In this document: one piece after another, positions 49,612 through 61,010 of the stretch | How positions within the stretch are numbered: position 1 is the stretch's first letter | Layout: each line of letters begins with the position of its first letter | Program-made: the position numbers and the translations under genes | Notes under the pieces: model-generated | Seen by the model: only the letters and a program-made list of their open reading frames with translations | What the model was told of the DNA's origin: nothing | The model's database searches: none | NCBI RefSeq assembly: GCF_005222675.1 | Contig: NZ_STGE01000024.1 | Location: forward strand, 186,001-250,000 | Direction of reading: 5' to 3' | DNA length: 64,000 bases | From: Mycolicibacterium sp. CR10 | GTDB lineage: Bacteria; Actinomycetota; Actinomycetes; Mycobacteriales; Mycobacteriaceae

Positions 49612-51222
49612 TCAGCGACTGGTGCGCAGGTCTTTTCGCAGGATCTTGCCCGAGGCGGACTTCGGTATCGCGTCGATGAACTCGACCTGTCGGACCTTCT
49701 TGTAGGGCGCGACCTGGCCGGCGACGAACTCCATCACCTCGGCCTCGGTCAGAGGGGAGTCGGCCGGTTTGACCACGAAGGCCTTGGGCACCTCTTCACC
49801 CTGTTCGTCCTGCACGCCGATCACCGCGGCATCGGCGATCTGCGGATGTGACAGCAGCACGGCCTCCAACTCGGCGGGCGGCACCTGGTAGCCCTTGTAC
49901 TTGATCAATTCCTTGAGCCGGTCGACGATGTACACGCGGCCCGCCGCGTCGACCTGGGCGAGGTCGCCGGTGTGCAGCCAGCCATCGTCGTCGATCGTCT
50001 CCCGGGTGGCATCCTCGTTGTTCAGGTAGCCGGCCATCACGTTGGGCCCCTTGAACCACAGCTCGCCGGTCGCGCTCAAACCCTTTGAGGGTGGGTCGAT
50101 TTCGTCACCAGTCTCCGGGTCGACCAACTTCGACACGGCATTGGACACCGTCCAGCCGACTGAACTCAGCGGCGCCTCGGTGTGCATGTCGAGCGCGCCG
50201 CCGTCGAACGGGGTGATGTGGCTTACCGGGCTGAGCTCGCTCATCCCGTAGCCCTGCACGACCTTGCAGCCGAGCCGCTGGGCGACGGCGTGACCGAGGT
50301 CGGCATCCAGCGGCGCCGCCCCCGACATCACGACGTTGAGGGACGACAGGTCGTGCGAGTCGACCAGTGGATGCTTGGCCAGCGCGACCGCCACCGGCGG
50401 CGCGATGAAGGCGATGGTGCATTTGTGTTCGGCGATGTTGCCCAGGAAGTCGCCGAGGTCGAAGCTCGGCATGATGACCAGCCGCGCACGGGCGTGGAGC
50501 GCGGCGTTGAGAAGCACCGTCATGCCGTAGATGTGGAAGAACGGGAGGACGGCCAGCACGACGTCGTCGGCGACCATTCCGTGTAGCGGGCGGATCTGGG
50601 CGACGTTGGCGACGAGGTTGCGGTGCGTCAGCATGACGCCCTTCGGATTGCCTGTCGTCCCCGAACTGTAGGGCAGAGCCGCCAGATGCGAGGAGGGCGC
50701 GAAGTCCACCTGTGGCGCAGGCGTTCCGGAGGCGAGGAGGTCGGCGGCGTTGGGATGCCCGTCCTGTCCGCGGCCCGCCCCGTCGAGCACCACGAGGTCC
50801 TCGTCGGCCAGGCCGATCAGCCCGGCGGCTTCTTTCGCCTGGGGAAGCAGCGCGGCGACCGTGATGAGCATCTTGGCCTTGGAGTCGGTCAACTGCTTGG
50901 CGATGTCCTTGGCGGTGAACAGCGCGTTGATCGTCGTCGCTGTCACACCTGCGCGCAGGATGCCGTGGAACGCCACCGCGAATGCCGAACTGTTCGGGGC
51001 GAGCAGGCCGACCACGTCACCGACGCCGAGGCCACGGTGGGCCAGGGCGCCGGCGAATGTGCTGACTCGGGCCACCATCTCGCGATAGGTGGTCTGCCTA
51101 CCGGATTTCGCATCGATGAGGGCGACGCGGTCGGCGTCGGCGTCGTCCAATTCGGCGAACAGATAGTCGTAGATGCTGGCGGTGGGAATGTGGACTTCGG
51201 GGAAGGGGCTTGGGAAGCTCAT
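49612..51222 (-). CDS. AMP-dependent acyl-CoA synthetase (4-coumarate-CoA ligase-like FadD)
   Basis: 536 aa. ANL-superfamily motifs in order: YSSGTTGNPKGVMLTHRN (A3), GYGMSELSPVSH (A5), GELWFKGPNVMAGYL, DGWLHTGDLAQVD (A7), VDRLKELIKYKGYQVPPAE (A8) and the catalytic Lys in PKSASGKILRK (A10). It activates a carboxylic acid with ATP, then transfers it to CoA. It resembles plant-type 4-coumarate ligases and mycobacterial FadD enzymes of medium substrate size. It converges with the diguanylate cyclase (16 bp) and is followed upstream by the MmcQ gene. Confidence 0.92.
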   Translation of the reverse strand: MSFPSPFPEVHIPTASIYDYLFAELDDADADRVALIDAKSGRQTTYREMVARVSTFAGALAHRGLGVGDVVGLLAPNSSAFAVAFHGILRAGVTATTINALFTAKDIAKQLTDSKAKMLITVAALLPQAKEAAGLIGLADEDLVVLDGAGRGQDGHPNAADLLASGTPAPQVDFAPSSHLAALPYSSGTTGNPKGVMLTHRNLVANVAQIRPLHGMVADDVVLAVLPFFHIYGMTVLLNAALHARARLVIMPSFDLGDFLGNIAEHKCTIAFIAPPVAVALAKHPLVDSHDLSSLNVVMSGAAPLDADLGHAVAQRLGCKVVQGYGMSELSPVSHITPFDGGALDMHTEAPLSSVGWTVSNAVSKLVDPETGDEIDPPSKGLSATGELWFKGPNVMAGYLNNEDATRETIDDDGWLHTGDLAQVDAAGRVYIVDRLKELIKYKGYQVPPAELEAVLLSHPQIADAAVIGVQDEQGEEVPKAFVVKPADSPLTEAEVMEFVAGQVAPYKKVRQVEFIDAIPKSASGKILRKDLRTSR

Positions 51223-51259
51223 AGCACCTCTGATCGAATCATGTCTGGCACCTCACCGG

Positions 51260-51664
51260 TCAACGTTCGTCGAGCTGTTTGAGCAATTTTTTCGGAGCGA
51301 CCATCCGGAACGATGCATCGACCAGCTCGGTCACCTCGTCCCAGTCGACCTTTCTGGCGGTGAAGTCCAGCCCGAGCCAGCCGTAGGGCCCCATGTAGGC
51401 GGGGTAGAAGAACCGCTTGTCCTGTTCGAGGGCTTTGCGGTCGCTGTCGTCGACCTTGATCAGAATCGAGTGGGAGTAGCGGAGGTGTTCCCCGCCGTGC
51501 TCGCTTTTCGCCGATCCGCCGTAGATCGCGAACATCTTGGGCGCGCAGAACACCGGCCGACCGTGCGAGATCTTCTCGAACGACTCCGGGTAGCGGAGCG
51601 CGATCGCGCGGACCTCGGCCAAGCCCATGTCGTCGTCGCGGAACATGAGGGGATGCGGCATCAC
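51260..51664 (-). CDS. MmcQ/YjbR family DNA-binding-like protein
   Basis: 134 aa from GTG (ATG is the next codon). The double-wing CyaY-like fold of MmcQ/YjbR is recognisable from EVRAIALRYPESFEKISHGRPVF, KMFAIYGG, LIKVDDSDRKAL and the conserved PAYMGPYGWLGLDF. A DNA-binding role was proposed for the family but is not established. It is divergent from ligA across 64 bp and on the same strand as the FadD gene. Confidence 0.9.
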   Translation of the reverse strand: MMPHPLMFRDDDMGLAEVRAIALRYPESFEKISHGRPVFCAPKMFAIYGGSAKSEHGGEHLRYSHSILIKVDDSDRKALEQDKRFFYPAYMGPYGWLGLDFTARKVDWDEVTELVDASFRMVAPKKLLKQLDER

Positions 51665-51719
51665 GTCAGCCTATCCAGCTGGTCGGGCGCGCGCCCGGGT
51701 TGTCAGCACGCTCGGATAG

Positions 51720-53849
<2,130 letters not shown>

Positions 53850-53914
53850 GTGGAGTTCGACACTTCCGAGGCCGGGTGGCGGATATTCCGGGTGGCAACT
53901 GGGGAAGTGCTGTA

Positions 53915-53930
53915 CGTGCCGCCGGGCACG
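53915..53930. terminator. Hairpin between convergent ligA and the SbnA-like gene
   Basis: CGTGCC-GCCG-GGCACG is a perfect 6-bp stem with a 4-nt loop, directly before the convergent stop at 53935. A longer-range CACTTCC/GGAAGTG pair in the same 85-bp gap could enclose additional structure. It probably ends transcripts from one or both sides. Confidence 0.5.
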
Positions 53931-53934
53931 GCCG

Positions 53935-54951
53935 TCAGGCGGGCGTCTTGATCCGCTGCACAATTGACTTCGGCCTACTGGGCCTCAATCGTGGGTCGGC
54001 ACCGAGCATGTCGTCGGGGAAGTGTTCGTCGAGCCACGTCTGGTTGTAGATGGTGTCGATGTATCGCTCGCCGAAATCGGGAGCGATCGCCACCGTCGTC
54101 AGATCACCCTCGTCGTGCTCCGCGAGCCAGCGGAGCGCGCCGGCCACCACGGTCCCGGTGGAGCCGCCGAAGAGAAACCCGCGGCCGGCAAGACGGTGGC
54201 AGATTCGGATGGCATCGGCCTCCTCCACGAGGACCACGTCGTCGACATAGCTCTGGTCCAGCATCGGGGGGCGCATACCCATACCCAGGCCGGGAATCAT
54301 CCGGCGGCCCGCCGGACGACCGAAGGAAACCGAGCCGACGGCGTCGATGGCGACGACTCGGATGTGGGGATGCCACTTCCGCAGGTAACGCGCGCAACCC
54401 ATCAGGGTGCCGGTTGTGCCGGCGCCGACGAACAGCACGTCGAGTCCGGGGAACTCCCGCATAATCGATGGAGCGGTGGTCTTGTAGTGCGCCTGCCAGT
54501 TGTTCTTGTTGTCGTACTGGTCGAGCCATACATATCGCTGGTCCGCTGCGCACAGACGGCGGATGAACTCCAAGCGCGCGCCGAGCAATCCGCCGTCCTT
54601 CGACGGGGTTGTGATCGTGTGCACTTCGGCGCCGAGGGCCTTCATCAGCCGCTTCGTCGCGGCGTTGCACCGCTCGTCGGTCACGCACACGAACCGGTAT
54701 CCCTTACTCGCAGCGACCATGCTCAGCGCCACACCGAGATTGCCCGATGAGGACTCCACAAGGATGGAATCCGGCGTCAGTGCGCCGTCGCGTTCGGCCG
54801 CCTCCACCATCTCGGTGGCTGGTTTGAGTTTGACCGATCCGGCGAGATTGACTCCTTCACACTTGAGGTACAGCGACCGCTCGAGTATCCCGTGCAGATC
54901 GACGTAGAGATCGTCCTGGTTGAAGGCGTGGGGAGCAGACACAACCGTCAT
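53935..54951 (-). CDS. PLP-dependent synthase, SbnA-like (cysteine-synthase family)
   Basis: 338 aa from the ATG (MTVVSAPHAFNQDD) with AAAGGA upstream; longer in-frame starts have no family sequence. Fold-type II: PLP Lys41 in NLAGSVKLK, the asparagine loop ESSSGNLGVALSM, GAGTTGTLMG, and FGGSTGTVVAGA. Along its length it tracks SbnA of staphyloferrin B synthesis (DQYDNKNNWQAHY; AIDAVGSVSFG; APDFGERYIDTIYNQTWL), which makes N-(2-amino-2-carboxyethyl)-glutamate from O-phosphoserine and glutamate. The N-terminus is shorter than in SbnA. No SbnB partner lies nearby. It is divergent from the GNAT gene. Confidence 0.82.
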   Translation of the reverse strand: MTVVSAPHAFNQDDLYVDLHGILERSLYLKCEGVNLAGSVKLKPATEMVEAAERDGALTPDSILVESSSGNLGVALSMVAASKGYRFVCVTDERCNAATKRLMKALGAEVHTITTPSKDGGLLGARLEFIRRLCAADQRYVWLDQYDNKNNWQAHYKTTAPSIMREFPGLDVLFVGAGTTGTLMGCARYLRKWHPHIRVVAIDAVGSVSFGRPAGRRMIPGLGMGMRPPMLDQSYVDDVVLVEEADAIRICHRLAGRGFLFGGSTGTVVAGALRWLAEHDEGDLTTVAIAPDFGERYIDTIYNQTWLDEHFPDDMLGADPRLRPSRPKSIVQRIKTPA

Positions 54952-54976
54952 CGAAAATTCCTTTCTCCGTTCGCCT

Positions 54977-55030
54977 CTCAGTTCGCCGCCCCCTTTGGGG
55001 ACGGTTACCTGAGTGACTGCCTGATGGCAG
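54977..55030 (-). promoter_or_regulatory. Structured leader upstream of the SbnA-like gene
   Basis: Two adjacent hairpins lie in the 5' leader: CTCAG/CTGAG (54977-54981 with 55009-55013) enclosing a CCG.CCCC-TTT-GGGG.CGG inner stem, and CTGCC-TGAT-GGCAG (55017-55030). The last ends 79 bp before the start codon. No known riboswitch class was recognised. The remaining part of the 315-bp gap (54952-55266) holds repeated CTCTCATC sites and nothing that looks like a gene. Confidence 0.5.
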
Positions 55031-55093
55031 CCCGGGCGTCTGCGAGAAGCATCGTTTTGGCCAATGAGGTTGGTGTGAACCAAGAATGAGCGT

Positions 55094-55210
55094 GCTCTCA
55101 TCGGAACGGTCCGCTCAACGTGCGCCCCACACTGATGCCGGACGGTTGACTCGCGGTCCTGCGTCGACGATGAGAGGCGGTTCATCTCGTCCTCACCCGG
55201 CTCTCATCGG
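55094..55210. promoter_or_regulatory. Repeated CTCTCATC elements, candidate operator
   Basis: The 11-mer GCTCTCATCGG occurs exactly at 55094-55104 and 55200-55210, and the inverse of its core, GATGAGAG, at 55169-55176. Three copies within 117 bp of the SbnA-like/GNAT divergent region look like a regulator's binding array. A looser relative (CTCATCTCTGAGTCATCGG, around 55939) lies upstream of the MFS gene. No regulator gene is beside them. Confidence 0.5.
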
Positions 55211-55266
55211 CAGTGAGCAGACTGGCAGCACGGCAGAGGCCGATGAATCAATCAAGGAGGACCACC

Positions 55267-55899
55267 ATGTCGATGTCCGCGCCGATGGCAGACCGAATCG
55301 ATCACACCGACGTCGGTCACGCCGGTGAAGACGTGTGCGTCACAGCTGTGTCCCTACACGGTAGGGGATATGAATTATACTGGCCAACAAAACTTTCCGA
55401 TACCGAGCGTCAGGAACTACTTTCCTTGTACGACGAGGTCGCCCGGCACGAGGCCACTCATGGATTCACCGGGTCGATCGCCAACGACGTCGGCCGCCGC
55501 ATCGTCGACACCGACGCAGAGTCCCTCGCGGCAGGGCAGATCCTGATGCTGCTGGCGCGGGACTCCGATGGCATCGTGGGGAGTCTTATACTGCAGCCCT
55601 ACACCTCGCAGGCTCGCAAGCACACTGTGAATGCGAAGCGTGCCGTCGTGGCCCGGCGTGCGCGAGGGACGATCTTCCCGCTGATGGTCGATGCGGCCAT
55701 CCAGAGAGCGGTCGCCGTCGGCGCCGAAGTCGTCACGTGCGATGTCGCTTCAGATGGCCCGTTGGGGTTGTGGAAGTCGCTCGGGTTCATCGAATACGGC
55801 GTCATGCCCGACTATGCACGCCGCCACGGGAAGTCCCTCGACGGATACTTCCTCCACATGCGTCTGCCGGCGAAGGCGGTCGTCGAGCCGACTGGCTGA
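55267..55899 (+). CDS. GNAT family N-acetyltransferase
   Basis: 210 aa from the ATG behind AAGGAGG. The acetyl-CoA site is in KRAVVARRARGTIFPLMVDA (RxxGxG/A variant) with the following WKSLGFIEYG typical of the fold's last strands. Substrate unknown. It is divergent from the SbnA-like gene and in the same orientation as the MFS exporter gene 79 bp downstream. The context suggests modification of the product of the PLP synthase, for tailoring or for self-protection, but that is inference. Confidence 0.88.
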   Translation: MSMSAPMADRIDHTDVGHAGEDVCVTAVSLHGRGYELYWPTKLSDTERQELLSLYDEVARHEATHGFTGSIANDVGRRIVDTDAESLAAGQILMLLARDSDGIVGSLILQPYTSQARKHTVNAKRAVVARRARGTIFPLMVDAAIQRAVAVGAEVVTCDVASDGPLGLWKSLGFIEYGVMPDYARRHGKSLDGYFLHMRLPAKAVVEPTG

Positions 55900-55978
55900 A
55901 TACGTGGCTGGACGAATCATGAACGGGCTTTAATCCTTCACTCATCTCTGAGTCATCGGGAGTGCGCAGGCTTAGTGC

Positions 55979-57220
55979 ATGACCATGAAGACACAAGCTG
56001 ATCCGCGACGCGCATCCCATCGCCCACAGCGGTTGAACTTCCGCCTCTTTCTCGTGAGCCAGATCGCATCGCAGTGCGGGACGTGGCTGCAGTTCGTGGC
56101 CGTGGCCTGGTTGGCGAGCGGATTGACCGGCAGCGGTGCCGCTCTCGGGTGGATCGCCGTTGCCACATTCGGGCCACTGCTGGTGTTGGGACCGTGGACC
56201 GGGGCACTCGCCGACCGCGTCGACAAGCAACGGCTGCTGATGGCCGCACAGCTGCTCATGGTCGGACAGGCCCTGGTGCTGGGCGCTCTGGTACTCGCCG
56301 GACTCGACGGCCTGACGTGGATCTACAGCCTGGCGCTGATCTACGGGGTGATACACGCCGTGGAGGCACCGGTCCGTCGCGCCATCGTGGCTGAACTCGT
56401 TGAGCAGCAGCGGATTCCGCGGGCAGTGAGTCTCACGAATGTCATCGCCGCGGTTGGCCGGGTGATAGGCCCGCTGTGCGCCGGCGCCCTGATCGCCACC
56501 GCCGGAATCGGTTGGTGCTTCATTGCCAACTCCATCAGCTACCTGATCGCGTTGGTGGTGCTGCTGCCAATCGACCGATCCGCGCTCCGCATCACCGAAC
56601 CGGAGAGAACACCAGGGACCGTACGGGCAGGCCTGCGCTACGCATGGCGGGTCCCGGAACTCCGGATTGCCTTGTCGCTCACCGGCGTGGTCGCTGCCTT
56701 CGGTTTCAACCATCAGGTGCTGGTCCCGCTCCTGGCGGCCAAGACGTTCGACGGCGGCGTGGGCGTCTACACGGTGCTCTACACCGCCATCAGCGCCGGA
56801 TCCGTCGTCGGAGCGCTATCGGTGGTGCGTCGCCGCGAGATCGAGCTCCGCTTCCTCGTCTGGTCGGTGATCGCCTTTGCGCTGACGAACGGTTGTCTTG
56901 CGATGTCGCCGAACCCGGCTCTGGCCGCGGTTGCGGGTTTCGCCACTGGAGCGAGCGCGTTGCTGTTCATCACCGCCGCGGCCGTTCTGCTCCAGCAGAG
57001 CTGCGCACCGTCAATGCGGGGCCGGGTGATGGCTTTGTTCGCGATGGTGCTCCTCGGCGGGATTCCCATCGGTGCACCGATCGTCGGCGTTATCGCTGAC
57101 ACCGCTGGCCCTCGAGCCGCGCTGGCTGTGGGATCCGTGGCTGCCGCGATTGCTGGTGGCTGGGCGCTGGGACACCTGAGGGCCCGAACCACACCGGCGC
57201 GGCCGGACCATCGATGCTGA
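55979..57220 (+). CDS. MFS exporter, EntS/MFS_3-like
   Basis: 413 aa with about 12 membrane segments. It has the MFS motif A region GPWTGALADRVDKQRLLMA, and IANSISYLIALVVLLPI in the middle. It resembles the enterobactin-exporter and MFS_3 group, which export siderophores and small antibiotics. It lies next to the GNAT and SbnA-like genes, in a small cassette inserted between ligA and the ACT-domain gene compared with M. tuberculosis. It converges with that ACT gene with a 39-bp gap. Confidence 0.88.
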   Translation: MTMKTQADPRRASHRPQRLNFRLFLVSQIASQCGTWLQFVAVAWLASGLTGSGAALGWIAVATFGPLLVLGPWTGALADRVDKQRLLMAAQLLMVGQALVLGALVLAGLDGLTWIYSLALIYGVIHAVEAPVRRAIVAELVEQQRIPRAVSLTNVIAAVGRVIGPLCAGALIATAGIGWCFIANSISYLIALVVLLPIDRSALRITEPERTPGTVRAGLRYAWRVPELRIALSLTGVVAAFGFNHQVLVPLLAAKTFDGGVGVYTVLYTAISAGSVVGALSVVRRREIELRFLVWSVIAFALTNGCLAMSPNPALAAVAGFATGASALLFITAAAVLLQQSCAPSMRGRVMALFAMVLLGGIPIGAPIVGVIADTAGPRAALAVGSVAAAIAGGWALGHLRARTTPARPDHRC

Positions 57221-57259
57221 CGTTCCCGGTGCGACGCGCCGAGCCACGCACATCGCCGA

Positions 57260-57928
57260 TCAGCCGATGATGGTCGCGATGATGCCGGCGAGGTAGCCCA
57301 GGCGTGCCACCTCGCTCGGCCGGAATTCGGGTCCACCGGGACGGCCCAGCACGACCGCGGTGCGCGAACCGCCCAGTGGCGCGGCGGCCAGTGTGGTGTC
57401 CATGTCCCGCCAGACCTGCGGCACCCAGTCCGCGGTGGCGTCCAGCGCTGCGGGGTGCTCGATGGGCAGCCACGGAGTTTCGGCGGCCTGAGTTTCGGGG
57501 GCCCCCGAGCTGCCGACGACCCGTTCGGGCCCGGAATCGGTGAGATGGGTGACGGTGCACCAGCCGACGCGTAGCACCTTGGGGGCTTCGTCGACGAGGA
57601 CCTGGAGCCTCTTGCGCCTGCCGTCGGCGGCGGCAACGTGGTCGATCAACTCGAGTTCCCGATGTGCCTCGAGCAGCCCGGTGTGCGGCCGGATGCTGTC
57701 CACGTAGACGCCGTTGAGCTTTTCGGCGGCGGTGATGAGCATGTCGGCCATCGCGCCGGCGGGCAGATCGACCACCAGATCGTCGACCGCATAGCCCGCG
57801 GCGCGATCGACCACGTCGAGCGAGAGGATGTCAGCGCCCACGGAGCCAAGGGCCACGGCCAACGCTCCGAGACTGCCCGGCCTGTCCTCTAGCTGGACCC
57901 GCAGCAGATACGAAGGCACGCGCAACAC
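57260..57928 (-). CDS. ACT-domain protein (Rv3013-like)
   Basis: 222 aa from GTG. The N-terminal ACT domain ([29 protein letters not shown]) is followed by a second domain with no recognised motif (about 90-220), ending [20 protein letters not shown]. It is divergent from gatC with 73 bp between starts, as for Rv3013 and gatC. The ACT domain suggests amino-acid binding; there is no enzymatic domain visible. Role unknown. Confidence 0.88.
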   Translation of the reverse strand: MLRVPSYLLRVQLEDRPGSLGALAVALGSVGADILSLDVVDRAAGYAVDDLVVDLPAGAMADMLITAAEKLNGVYVDSIRPHTGLLEAHRELELIDHVAAADGRRKRLQVLVDEAPKVLRVGWCTVTHLTDSGPERVVGSSGAPETQAAETPWLPIEHPAALDATADWVPQVWRDMDTTLAAAPLGGSRTAVVLGRPGGPEFRPSEVARLGYLAGIIATIIG

Positions 57929-58001
57929 TGTTTCACGGAGTGCGGTGGGCAGGCGACTCGGGCGCGATCAGCCGACCGGGGTTGAACTAGGCTTCGTGGT
58001 C

Positions 58002-58400
58002 GTGTCACAGATCTCTCGAGACGAGGTTGCTCACCTGGCCCGGCTGGCCCGGCTCGCCCTGACCGACAGCGAGCTCGACAGCTTCGCCGGCCAGTTGGAC
58101 GCCATCATCGGCCACGTCAGCCAGATCCAAGCGGTGGACGTGACCGGAATCGAGGCTACCGACAACCCGTTGGTTCGGCGGGCAGGAGCGGAGCGACCCG
58201 GGGAATCGGATAGGCGGGCAGGAGCGGAGCGACCCGGGGAATCGGACAGCCCGGAGGGAGCGGAGGACGGCGGAGTCGTGAACGTGTTCCGGCCCGACGT
58301 GGTCCGGCCGTCCCTGACGCAGGAGCAGGCCCTGGCAGCGGCACCGAACTCGGCGGATGAGCGGTTCGCGGTTCCGCGGATTCTGGGAGAAGCAGAGTGA
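58002..58400 (+). CDS. gatC: Asp-tRNA(Asn)/Glu-tRNA(Gln) amidotransferase subunit C
   Basis: 132 aa from GTG, longer than the usual 99 or so. The N-terminal half ([38 protein letters not shown]) and the C-terminal half ([20 protein letters not shown] to ILGEAE) are standard. Between them an insert of about 33 residues holds two copies of [12 protein letters not shown], encoded by a 36-bp tandem repeat. GatC is the small chaperone that joins GatA and GatB; its middle loop is exposed, so the insert may be tolerated. The stop overlaps the gatA start by 4 bp. Confidence 0.93.
   Translation: MSQISRDEVAHLARLARLALTDSELDSFAGQLDAIIGHVSQIQAVDVTGIEATDNPLVRRAGAERPGESDRRAGAERPGESDSPEGAEDGGVVNVFRPDVVRPSLTQEQALAAAPNSADERFAVPRILGEAE
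58177..58246 (+). repeat. In-frame tandem repeat inside gatC
   Basis: Two copies of a 34-bp sequence (58177-58210 and 58213-58246) match perfectly with a 36-bp period, so each adds exactly 12 codons. The unit is GC-rich, with a GGAGCGGAGCGACCCGGGG core like short interspersed repeats known in mycobacteria. It looks like a recent duplication in a linker that tolerates length change. Confidence 0.9.
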
Positions 58401-59905
58401 GCGAGACGCGAGGAGCAGACAGTAGCGACCTGACACGGCTCGATGCAGCGACGCTGAGCGCCAAGATCGCTGCCAAGGAGGTGTCCTCCACCGAGGTCAC
58501 CCAGGCCTGCCTGGACCAGATCGCCGCCACCGACGGCGACTACCACGCGTTCCTTCACGTCGCCGCGGATCAGGCGCTGGAGGCAGCGGCCGCGGTCGAC
58601 GCCGCCGTCGCCGCCGGGGAGCAGTTGCCGTCACCGCTGGCCGGTGTGCCGCTGGCACTCAAGGACGTCTTCACCACCACCGACATGCCCACGACGTGCG
58701 GGTCGAAGATCCTCGAGGGCTGGACGTCGCCCTACGACGCCACGGTGAGCGCGCGACTGCGCGCCGCCGGCATCCCCATCCTCGGCAAGACGAACATGGA
58801 CGAGTTCGCGATGGGGTCCTCGACCGAGAACTCGGCCTACGGCCCCACCCGCAACCCCTGGAACGTCGACCGGGTGCCCGGCGGATCGGGCGGCGGCAGC
58901 GCCGCGGCCCTGGCCGCCTTCCAGGCGCCACTGGCCATCGGATCCGACACCGGCGGGTCGATTCGCCAGCCCGCCGCACTCACCGCGACCGTCGGCGTCA
59001 AACCCACCTACGGCACGGTCTCCCGGTACGGGCTGATCGCCTGCGCTTCCTCGCTGGACCAGGGTGGACCGTGCGCGCGCACGGTCCTGGACACCGCGCT
59101 GCTGCACGCCGTCATCGCCGGCCACGACCCGTGCGACTCGACCTCGATCGCCGCCGAGGTGCCCGATGTCGTCGGCGCAGCCCGGGCCGGCGCCACCGGC
59201 GATCTCACCGGTGTCAAGGTCGGCGTGATCACGCAGCTGCACCACGGGGAGGGCTACCAATCCGGGGTGCTCGACTCGTTCAACGCCGCCGTCGAACAGC
59301 TGACCGCCCTCGGTGCAGAGGTCAGCGAGGTGGACTGTCCGCACATCGACTACTCGCTGCCGGCGTACTACCTGATCCTGCCGTCCGAGGTGTCGTCGAA
59401 CCTGGCGAAGTTCGACGGAATGCGATACGGGATTCGGGTCGGTGACGACGGCACCCACAGCGCCGAAGAGGTGATGGCGCTCACCCGTGCCGCCGGGTTC
59501 GGCCCTGAGGTCAAGCGCCGGATCATGATCGGTGCCTACGCCTTGTCGGCCGGCTATTACGACGCTTATTACAACCAGGCCCAGAAGGTGCGCACGCTGA
59601 TCGCCCGCGATCTGGACGAGGCCTACCGCAGCGTCGATGTGCTGATCTCGCCGACGACGCCGACGACGGCGTTCCGGCTGGGCGAGAAGGTCGACGACCC
59701 GTTGTCGATGTATCTGTTCGACCTGTGCACGTTGCCGCTGAACCTCGCCGGCCACTGCGGAATGTCAGTACCGTCGGGGCTGTCGGCGGAGGACAACCTG
59801 CCCGTCGGACTACAGATCATGGCACCGGCACTGGCCGATGACCGGCTCTACCGGGTCGGAGCGGCCTACGAAGCGGCGCGCGGTCCACTGCCAACTGCGC
59901 TCTGA
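58397..59905 (+). CDS. gatA: Asp-tRNA(Asn)/Glu-tRNA(Gln) amidotransferase subunit A
   Basis: 502 aa from GTG. Amidase-signature family: Lys89 in LALKDVF, cis-Ser164 in [11 protein letters not shown], and nucleophile Ser188 in [11 protein letters not shown] form the catalytic triad with the spacing of known GatA. It releases ammonia from glutamine, which passes to GatB. The ammonia is used to amidate Glu-tRNA(Gln) and Asp-tRNA(Asn), needed because mycobacteria lack GlnRS. It is coupled to gatC and followed by pfkA after 17 bp. Confidence 0.96.
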   Translation: MSETRGADSSDLTRLDAATLSAKIAAKEVSSTEVTQACLDQIAATDGDYHAFLHVAADQALEAAAAVDAAVAAGEQLPSPLAGVPLALKDVFTTTDMPTTCGSKILEGWTSPYDATVSARLRAAGIPILGKTNMDEFAMGSSTENSAYGPTRNPWNVDRVPGGSGGGSAAALAAFQAPLAIGSDTGGSIRQPAALTATVGVKPTYGTVSRYGLIACASSLDQGGPCARTVLDTALLHAVIAGHDPCDSTSIAAEVPDVVGAARAGATGDLTGVKVGVITQLHHGEGYQSGVLDSFNAAVEQLTALGAEVSEVDCPHIDYSLPAYYLILPSEVSSNLAKFDGMRYGIRVGDDGTHSAEEVMALTRAAGFGPEVKRRIMIGAYALSAGYYDAYYNQAQKVRTLIARDLDEAYRSVDVLISPTTPTTAFRLGEKVDDPLSMYLFDLCTLPLNLAGHCGMSVPSGLSAEDNLPVGLQIMAPALADDRLYRVGAAYEAARGPLPTAL

Positions 59906-59922
59906 CAGGGGAGGATGGTGCC

Positions 59923-60954
59923 ATGCGTATCGGAGTGCTGACCGGCGGCGGCGACTGTCCCGGCCTGAACGCGGTGATCAGAGCTGTCGTCCGCACATGC
60001 GACGTGCGGTACGGGTCCACGGTGGTCGGATTTCAGGACGGCTGGCGCGGCCTGCTGGAGGATCGTCGCGTCCAGCTCAAGAACGACGACCGCAACGACC
60101 GGCTGCTCGCCAAGGGCGGGACCATGCTCGGCACGGCCAGGGTCAATCCCGACAAGTTGCGCGCAGGTCTGGATCAGATCAAGCAGACGCTGGAGGACAA
60201 CGGGATCGACGTGCTGATCCCGATCGGTGGCGAGGGCACGCTGACCGCGGCGCACTGGCTGTCGGAGGAGAACGTCCCAGTCGTGGGCGTGCCCAAAACG
60301 ATCGACAACGACATCGACTGCACCGACGTGACTTTCGGCCATGACACCGCCCTGCACGTCGCCACCGACGCCATCGACCGGCTGCACAGCACCGCGGAGT
60401 CGCACCAGCGGGTGATGCTCGTCGAGGTGATGGGCCGCCATGCCGGCTGGATCGCGCTGAATGCCGGCCTGGCCTCCGGTGCGCACATGACGTTGATCCC
60501 CGAGCAGCCGTTCGACGTCGAAGAGGTGTGCCGACTGGTCAAGCAGCGCTTCGTCCGCGGTGATTCGCATTTCATCTGCGTGGTGGCCGAGGGCGCCAAA
60601 CCGGCAGAGGGCTCGATGAAGTTGGCCAAGGGCGGAACCGACGAGTTCGGCCACGAGAAGTTCACCGGCGTCGCGCAGCAACTCGCCATCGAGGTGGAGA
60701 AGCGGATCAACAAGGAAGTGCGGGTCACGGTGCTGGGCCACGTGCAGCGCGGCGGTATTCCGACGCCGTACGACCGCGTACTGGCCACCAGGTTCGGGGT
60801 CAATGCCGCCGACGCCGCCCACGCCGGGGAGTACGGAATGATGGTGTCGCTGCGCGGTCAGGACATCGGTCGGGTGCCGCTGGCAGACGCGACCCGTCAG
60901 CTCAAGCTGGTCCCGCAGAGCCGCTACGACGATGCCGCGGAGTTCTTCGGCTGA
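59923..60954 (+). CDS. pfkA: 6-phosphofructokinase
   Basis: 343 aa from ATG. N-terminal [18 protein letters not shown] (102-106, where the Gly marks ATP rather than pyrophosphate as donor), [12 protein letters not shown] with the catalytic Asp, and MGRHAGWIA. It phosphorylates fructose-6-phosphate in glycolysis. It lies between gatA and gatB as Rv3010c does. The GGEGT variant (Glu in the GGDGS position) is characteristic of actinobacterial mixed-type PFKs, so it may be less sensitive to classical effectors. Confidence 0.95.
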   Translation: MRIGVLTGGGDCPGLNAVIRAVVRTCDVRYGSTVVGFQDGWRGLLEDRRVQLKNDDRNDRLLAKGGTMLGTARVNPDKLRAGLDQIKQTLEDNGIDVLIPIGGEGTLTAAHWLSEENVPVVGVPKTIDNDIDCTDVTFGHDTALHVATDAIDRLHSTAESHQRVMLVEVMGRHAGWIALNAGLASGAHMTLIPEQPFDVEEVCRLVKQRFVRGDSHFICVVAEGAKPAEGSMKLAKGGTDEFGHEKFTGVAQQLAIEVEKRINKEVRVTVLGHVQRGGIPTPYDRVLATRFGVNAADAAHAGEYGMMVSLRGQDIGRVPLADATRQLKLVPQSRYDDAAEFFG

Positions 60955-61010
60955 GGTCGGCACGCCCGGTCCCGGCGGATCGTCGGACACCACTCACTAG
61001 GATCTAGGTC

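Noticed and set aside
54952..55185. N-terminal extension of the SbnA-like protein by 78 codons.
   Set aside because: The chosen ATG has a ribosome site and begins just before the recognised domain; the extension lacks family sequence and would cover the leader hairpins.
55086..55328. An 80-codon frame starting upstream of the GNAT gene.
   Set aside because: It overlaps the GNAT start in another frame, has no ribosome site, and covers the repeated operator-like sites; it is more likely non-coding.
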